Part shown: piece after piece, positions 5,234 to 9,261 of the stretch
Numbering within the stretch: the first letter of the stretch is position 1
How the letters are laid out: every line of letters begins with the position of its first letter
Assembly: GCA_003151555.1 (NCBI GenBank)
Contig: PLXU01000020.1
Span: 1 to 9,261, forward strand
DNA from: Acidimicrobiaceae bacterium
GTDB taxonomy: Bacteria > Actinomycetota > Acidimicrobiia > Acidimicrobiales > RAAP-2
Reading direction: 5' to 3'
DNA: 9,261 nt
Notes under the pieces: model-generated
The model's database searches: none
What the model was told of the DNA's origin: nothing
Seen by the model: the letters and a program-made list of their open reading frames with translations, nothing else
Translations under genes and position numbers: made by a program

Positions 5234-6460
5234 ATGAGCACATCCGTACCCTCCCAAGACGCACCCATCGTCATCTACGGCGCCAGTTGGTGCCCCGACT
5301 GTCGACGGGCCAAGCAGTTCCTCGCCTCGCACCGCATTGCGTACAAGTGGATTGACTTAGAGACCGAACCCGACCAGGTGGCCGAAGTCGAAGCGCGCAA
5401 CGATGGCAAGCGCATCATCCCCACCATTGTTTTTCCCGACGGATCGTTCCTGGCTGAACCCAGCAATGACGAGCTGGCCGACCGGATCGGTCTTTCGCGC
5501 GCCGCCGCATCGCCCACCTACGACCTGGTGATCATCGGGGGCGGCCCGACCGGACTCACGACCGCCATCTACGGCGCGCGCGAGAACGCGAAGGTCCTCA
5601 TCGTGGAGAAGTCCGCCCCCGGCGGCCAGGCCGGCATCACCGAGCGCTTCGACAACTACCCCGGCTTTCCCGACGGGGTCGGCGGCGCCGAACTGGCCGA
5701 ACGCATGACCCGCCAGGCCAAGAAATACGGCGTGGAGATACTTGAGGCCGTGGGCGCCACCAAGGTCTCGCGCGAAGAGCCCGTGTTCCGCATTGAACTG
5801 TCGACCGGCGACCACGTCCTCGCGCCGGCCGTCTTGATCGCCACCGGCTCGACCTACCGACGCACGGACGCCGAGGGCGAGGCCGATCTGATCGGCGCCG
5901 GCATCCACTTCTGCGCCACCTGCGATGGTCCCTTCTACAGGGGCGCAATGAACCTCACCATCGTGGGCGGCGGCAACAGCGGCTTGGAAGAGGGCCTGTT
6001 CCTCACCCAGTTCGCCGACTGCGTGACCGTGGTCCAGGCCCTGCCCACCCTCACCGGCAGCAAATTGCTCCAGGACAAGGTGCTGAACCACCCCAAGATG
6101 GATGTGCTGGTGAACGCGACGGTGAAGTCATTTAACGCGGACGACGCGGGAAAATTGGAGTCGATCGCCCTCGATCACGACGGCAGCGACGTCGAACACC
6201 AGACGAGCGGGGCGTTCATCTTCATCGGACTCGACCCCAACACTGGGTTCCTCGACGGTCTGGTGGACCTCGATGCCCGCGGGTTCATTGTCACCGACCA
6301 CATGTTCCAGACGAACATCGAGGGCGTCTTTGCCGCCGGCGACGTCCGGGCCGGCTCCACCAAGCAGATTGCCTCGGCGGTGGGCGAAGGGGCGGCCGCG
6401 GCCATCCAGATCCGCTACTTCTTGGAGAAATTCCAAGAAAAGGTGGCGCTGCACTCCTGA
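5234..6460 (+). CDS. Glutaredoxin/mycoredoxin-thioredoxin reductase fusion flavoprotein
   Basis: This 408-aa two-domain cytosolic redox enzyme pairs a disulfide carrier with its reductase. Residues 11-88 are a glutaredoxin/mycoredoxin fold with Cys20-Pro-Asp-Cys23 (YGASWCPDC), cis-Pro63 (RIIPTIVF) and DGSFLAEPS. Residues 96-400 are a thioredoxin reductase: FAD-binding GGGPTG (102-107), PGGQAGITERFDNYPGF, redox pair Cys227-Ala-Thr-Cys230 (FCATCDGPF), second nucleotide fold GGGNSG (245-250) and C-terminal FAD-contact AAGD (367-370). Where NADPH-dependent thioredoxin reductases have an HRR-x3-R motif after the second fold, this protein has VVQALPTLTGSKLLQDKV. That is closer to the NADH-using AhpF pattern, so the cofactor preference may be NADH. 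The start ATG at 5234 has GAGG only two bases away, a tight spacing. The domain calls are firm; electron flow between the domains is inferred. Confidence 0.93.
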   Translation: MSTSVPSQDAPIVIYGASWCPDCRRAKQFLASHRIAYKWIDLETEPDQVAEVEARNDGKRIIPTIVFPDGSFLAEPSNDELADRIGLSRAAASPTYDLVIIGGGPTGLTTAIYGARENAKVLIVEKSAPGGQAGITERFDNYPGFPDGVGGAELAERMTRQAKKYGVEILEAVGATKVSREEPVFRIELSTGDHVLAPAVLIATGSTYRRTDAEGEADLIGAGIHFCATCDGPFYRGAMNLTIVGGGNSGLEEGLFLTQFADCVTVVQALPTLTGSKLLQDKVLNHPKMDVLVNATVKSFNADDAGKLESIALDHDGSDVEHQTSGAFIFIGLDPNTGFLDGLVDLDARGFIVTDHMFQTNIEGVFAAGDVRAGSTKQIASAVGEGAAAAIQIRYFLEKFQEKVALHS

Positions 6461-6660
6461 AAACGAGCGAGATCGGTCGTTGCGCGCGGCCCCTACCTCG
6501 CACGAATCACCCCCCATGGAGAACACCGCGCCAAAGACCCCGCAAGGAGCGCCCACGAAGCGTCGAAGGATGCCCTAAATCCCTAAAACCAGGGCGGCAA
6601 ACACCCTGAACTTCACCGGCGATGATAGATATAGTTGCTGAGATGCAAGGGACTTCGGTT
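6461..6660 (+). promoter_or_regulatory. Intergenic leader of the XRE/acidic-tract gene with a candidate -10 box
   Basis: These 200 bases hold no convincing gene. TATAGT at 6631-6636 matches the -10 sequence of the P1 promoter and lies at a suitable distance for a short leader to the ATG at 6661, but no good -35 hexamer is present 16-18 bp upstream. AAGGGA (6645-6650) is the probable ribosome binding site. A weak CAGGG/CCCTG inverted repeat between about 6590 and 6609 has no T-tract. Confidence 0.35.
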
Positions 6661-7491
6661 ATGACCAGCGACAATATCGGTGACGCGCTGCTGGCGAGGC
6701 GAAAGCAACGCCGGCTGGACCAAGGCCGTGCCGCCGCGGAGATCGGCGTGAGCCCTTCCACGTACCGCTCGTACGAGAAAAACACACAACGACCTTCGGT
6801 GAACGTCTTCCCGTCACTGGCCAAATTCCTGGGTCTGGAAATCGAGGACTTCCTGCCGCTTTATGCGGCGACCGTTATCTTTGCCCTTCGGCCCGCTCTG
6901 GAGAAGGAATTGGCGGGCCAGGGCAACCTCTCGAACGGCGAGGTTCCACCGAGTGGTGAGGTCGAACGGATGGTGGTGACCACACCCGCAGATATCGACC
7001 CCGCGCGGGAGGATTGGGCGACCAACGACAGTATGACCAGCGATGACGAGGACAACGTCGAGGTCGAAGATGACGAGGTCGAGGATGACGAGGTCGAGGA
7101 TGACGAAGTCGAGGATGACGAGGATGACGAGGTCGAGGATGACGTCGAGGTCGAAGAAGAAGAGTCGGCCGATTTGAGTTCATCGGACGAACAGTTCTTT
7201 TCGATGACCGAGGAGCCTGCGACCTACCAGAGTTTCGCGAGTGAGGTCGTCACTGCAGAAGTTGTTGAAGATGACCTCGACGATGAAGATGAGGACGAGG
7301 ACGAGGACCAGGACGAGGACGAGGACGAGGATGAGGACGAAGAATTCGAGGTAGTCGAGGTTATGGTCGTCGAAACCGACGATCGCCGCTCGATGGCCAT
7401 GCCCGACGTCTCGCAATTCACGTCGATGCCCTCAAATTTCCAAAAGTCCTCCGAGAAGAAGAAGAAGAAAAAGAAGAGCAAGAAGCGCTAG
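6661..7491 (+). CDS. XRE-domain protein with two Asp/Glu-rich tracts and a poly-lysine C-terminus
   Basis: The protein is about 276 aa. Residues about 6-62 form a Cro/C1-type helix-turn-helix (ALLARRKQRRLDQGRAAAEI, then GVSPSTYRSYEKNTQRPS, then LAKFLGLEIEDFLPL), followed by a short hydrophobic helix (AATVIFALRPALEKEL). The rest is predicted disordered: an acidic tract at 128-168 made of EVEDD repeats, a second at 203-228 of alternating Asp/Glu, and a C-terminus with seven lysines in a row followed by SKKR. I know no family with this layout. The charge pattern suggests a DNA-binding head whose basic tail and acidic arms could interact or bind nucleoid partners; that is speculation. I chose the ATG at 6661, eight bases after AAGGGA; in-frame ATGs at 6622 and 6643 have poorer sites. 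It stands alone between a redox gene and a glycosidase gene. Confidence 0.82.
   Translation: MTSDNIGDALLARRKQRRLDQGRAAAEIGVSPSTYRSYEKNTQRPSVNVFPSLAKFLGLEIEDFLPLYAATVIFALRPALEKELAGQGNLSNGEVPPSGEVERMVVTTPADIDPAREDWATNDSMTSDDEDNVEVEDDEVEDDEVEDDEVEDDEDDEVEDDVEVEEEESADLSSSDEQFFSMTEEPATYQSFASEVVTAEVVEDDLDDEDEDEDEDQDEDEDEDEDEEFEVVEVMVVETDDRRSMAMPDVSQFTSMPSNFQKSSEKKKKKKKSKKR
7060..7143 (+). repeat. 15-bp tandem repeat GAGGTCGAGGATGAC within the acidic-tract gene
   Basis: Five copies of the 15-bp unit (7060, 7075, 7090, 7105 and 7129, at most one mismatch each) encode EVEDD. A 9-bp partial unit (7120-7128) interrupts the last two copies. All copies keep the frame, so length changes by slippage would lengthen or shorten the acidic arm without breaking the protein. 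Confidence 0.8.
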
Positions 7492-7572
7492 TAATCGCTC
7501 TAACGTCGCGTCGTCTCGCACCGCGGACGGCGTCAATGCTCCTTCATCAGTATCGAGTCACCGGTCGCAACC

Positions 7573-8709
7573 TTGGGGGTTCAGACAGTGCGCCTACACG
7601 GTCATGGACCAGCCACTGGGCACCGGACGAGTGGTTTCCCATGGTTGATCCGCGTCGTCCTCGCGAGTGCCCTCGCGCTCACGGGCCTCGCCCTCAACGC
7701 TCCCGCAGCGCAGGCGTCAACTTTGAGCATTCGCGTCGTGGGCAATCACTTTGTCAATCAGGCGGGTCAGACCATTCGCCTGCTCGGAGTCGATCGCTCG
7801 GGCGCGGAGTACGAGTGCGTGGACAACAACCGGGTGTTCGACGGACCGTCCAACGCCGCCTCCGTCAAGACCATGACCTCGTGGCACATCAACGCCGTTC
7901 GGGTGCCTCTCAACGAAGACTGCTGGCTCGGGATCAACGGGGTAACAACGAGTCGCACGAAGTACCGCAACGCCATAATCAACTACGTCGCCACCCTGCA
8001 ATCGTTCGGGCTCTTCGTGATCCTCGACCTTCACCTCGCCGCCCCGGCCACGAACATTGCCATCACTCAGTGGCCAATGGCCGACGCGGATCATTCGCCC
8101 CGCTTTTGGAAATCGGTCGCCAAAACCTTCATGTCCAACCACGCCGTCCTCTTCGACCTCTTCAACGAGCCCTACGTCTCCACGTGGCCGTGCTGGCTGC
8201 ACGGCTGTCAGACCATCTACGACAACAACGGCTCGAACGTCACCTACCAAACGGCGGGGATGCAGGAACTCGTCAACGCCGTGCGCTCGACCGGCGCCAC
8301 GACGCCGCTGATGCTGGGCGGACTGGCGTGGTCCAACGACGAGACCAGCTGGCAAACCTACGAGCCGGTGGACCGAGATCACCAGCTCGTCGTCAGCTTT
8401 CACACCTACAACTGGAACGGCTGCAACAACGTGACCTGCTGGAATAGCACCATCGCTCCGCTCGCCAAGGTCGTGCCGGTGGTGACGGGCGAATTCGGCG
8501 AGAGCGGGTGCGCCGACAGTTACGACCTCTCGTACATGCCCTGGGCCGATCAGAACGGCGTGTCCTACCTGGGCTGGACCTGGGACGCCACCGACCAAAA
8601 CTGGAACTGCGGCGGTGGTCCGGCGCTCATTGTCAATTACAACGGCGCGCCCACTGCGTATGGCGTCGGCCTGCGCGACCATCTCGCGATACTGGCCGCG
8701 GCCGGTTAG
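7573..8709 (+). CDS. Secreted glycoside hydrolase family 5 (cellulase-like)
   Basis: This exported endo-beta-glucanase-type enzyme is about 378 aa from the TTG at 7573. A basic head and hydrophobic core (WLIRVVLASALALTGLAL) end in an AxA cleavage region (APAAQAS, about residues 43-49). The mature enzyme has the GH5 landmarks: IRLLGVDRSGAEY, INAVRVPLNEDCWLG, VILDLHL, FDLFNEPY with the acid/base Glu199, VSFHTYNW with His277 and Tyr279, and VTGEFGESGC with the nucleophile Glu307, then YLGWTWDA. Several cysteines (WPCWLHGC, NGCNNVTC) suggest disulfides. There is no carbohydrate-binding module or linker. The start is uncertain: GTG at 7588 follows GGGGG eight bases away, and a TTG at 7648 would give a compact signal peptide. 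Exact substrate is not readable. It converges on the alkB-like gene, 31 bp apart. Confidence 0.92.
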   Translation: MGVQTVRLHGHGPATGHRTSGFPWLIRVVLASALALTGLALNAPAAQASTLSIRVVGNHFVNQAGQTIRLLGVDRSGAEYECVDNNRVFDGPSNAASVKTMTSWHINAVRVPLNEDCWLGINGVTTSRTKYRNAIINYVATLQSFGLFVILDLHLAAPATNIAITQWPMADADHSPRFWKSVAKTFMSNHAVLFDLFNEPYVSTWPCWLHGCQTIYDNNGSNVTYQTAGMQELVNAVRSTGATTPLMLGGLAWSNDETSWQTYEPVDRDHQLVVSFHTYNWNGCNNVTCWNSTIAPLAKVVPVVTGEFGESGCADSYDLSYMPWADQNGVSYLGWTWDATDQNWNCGGGPALIVNYNGAPTAYGVGLRDHLAILAAAG

Positions 8710-8740
8710 CGCCCAGACGTTCCTACTCGTTCGATCGAAG

Positions 8741-9261
8741 TTACGTCATCCCGGTCACGCGCATGGTGATATTGATGCGACCGTGAGCCAATCCGCACTC
8801 CGCGTGAGCGGTGTCCGAGAACACCTTGGTGACTCCGTGAAAGGCCAGACGCGACGGCCCGGCAAACACGAACGCGTCGCCCGAGACGAGCACGACGTCT
8901 CGGTAGGGTTTGTTGCGGTTGTCGACGTTGCCGAATCGAAAAGTGCAACTGTCGCCGACGCTGAGGGACACCACCGGTTCGTTGACCGATTCGTCCTTGT
9001 CCTGGTGCATGCCCATCTTGGCCGCGTCGTCGTAGAAGTTGATGAGGGCCGCGTCGGGCTGGTACGCGGTCGCGGCATCTGCACCGTAGGCCTCGCCGAC
9101 CACGGCTCGAGCGATGTCACCGAGCCAGCGTGGGAACGGGGCAACCTCTTGCCCATTGACGTCACTCGCCACGCGCGTGTAGCGATACGGCTGCCAGTGC
9201 CATCCCAAGCTCAAGGTCTTGACCGACATGGGATAGCCGCTGCGCACCTTCGGCGACCTCA
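8741..9261 (-). CDS. alkB: AlkB-type 2-oxoglutarate/Fe(II) dioxygenase, partial (5' end outside window)
   Basis: This is a predicted nucleic-acid demethylase that repairs alkylated bases such as 1-methyladenine and 3-methylcytosine by oxidation. The C-terminal 172 residues are visible. SGYPMSV matches the nucleotide-recognition lid start of E. coli AlkB (GGYTMSV, recalled at about residues 65-71). LINFYDDAAKMGMHQDKDE carries the Fe-binding His-x-Asp, GDSCTFRFG and SGDAFVFAGPSRLAFHGV follow, with the last Fe-binding His in FHGV, and GRINITMR is the R-x-N-x-T-x-R 2-oxoglutarate motif. The frame stays open to the right edge. A GTG at 9247 is in frame but would cut into the conserved domain, so the true start lies beyond the window. 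It is convergent with the GH5 gene. Confidence 0.92.
   Translation of the reverse strand, partial: RSPKVRSGYPMSVKTLSLGWHWQPYRYTRVASDVNGQEVAPFPRWLGDIARAVVGEAYGADAATAYQPDAALINFYDDAAKMGMHQDKDESVNEPVVSLSVGDSCTFRFGNVDNRNKPYRDVVLVSGDAFVFAGPSRLAFHGVTKVFSDTAHAECGLAHGRINITMRVTGMT

Noticed and set aside
5357..6091. A 244-aa minus-strand open frame opposite the reductase fusion
   Set aside because: It is a G/A/V-rich antisense shadow of a well-supported plus-strand gene, with no domain signal.
6516..6578. A 20-residue basic peptide frame between the reductase and the XRE/acidic gene
   Set aside because: It has no ribosome binding site (a C-run precedes the ATG) and nothing to distinguish it from chance.
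7224..7481. Poly-Phe/poly-Ser minus-strand frame
   Set aside because: It is the antisense reading of the Lys and Asp/Glu codon runs in the acidic-tract gene.
8730..8739. TTCGATCGAA palindrome between the convergent GH5 and AlkB genes
   Set aside because: It is ten bases with no loop, too short to act as a hairpin terminator, and made of common tetramers.

Overview
The window is high-GC DNA with actinobacterial character. It carries an HTH regulator of the kind found beside phasin-like genes in actinobacteria, a zinc-type anti-sigma factor, a CPDC mycoredoxin-like domain, and frequent non-ATG starts. A deep-branching actinobacterium, for example an Acidimicrobiia-like lineage, is a reasonable guess, but there is no marker gene to prove it.

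Positions 1-2307 (all minus strand) form a polyhydroxyalkanoate (PHA) granule locus. In transcription order it holds phasin-like protein P2, phasin-like protein P1, a small XRE-family regulator, and a class I-type PHA synthase (phaC) cut by the left window edge. The synthase has an extra N-terminal segment that resembles the two free phasins. phaC and P1 are each preceded by nearly the same 35-bp promoter, whose -35 hexamer sits inside a palindromic operator (perfect 20 bp upstream of phaC, one mismatched pair upstream of P1). The simplest reading is a granule-control circuit in which the XRE protein represses synthase and phasin together. That regulator assignment is inference.

Positions 2384-3887 (minus strand) hold an ECF sigma factor, its zinc-binding anti-sigma factor (4-nt ATGA overlap, very strong ribosome binding site) and a TMEM175-type membrane protein. 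The sigma factor and the TMEM175 gene both lack a convincing start codon. Phasin P2 follows closely and may be read through from this stress operon. Diverging from the sigma gene (3996-5159, plus) is a secreted beta-propeller protein that ends in an 18-bp-stem hairpin.

Positions 5234-9261 hold four further genes: a glutaredoxin/mycoredoxin-thioredoxin reductase fusion (5234-6460) whose NADPH-phosphate-binding motif is missing; an XRE-domain protein with two long Asp/Glu tracts and a poly-lysine C-terminus (6661-7491); a secreted GH5 glycosidase (7573-8709); and, convergent with it, an AlkB-type 2-oxoglutarate dioxygenase cut by the right edge. No tRNA, rRNA, CRISPR array, insertion sequence or phage gene was seen.
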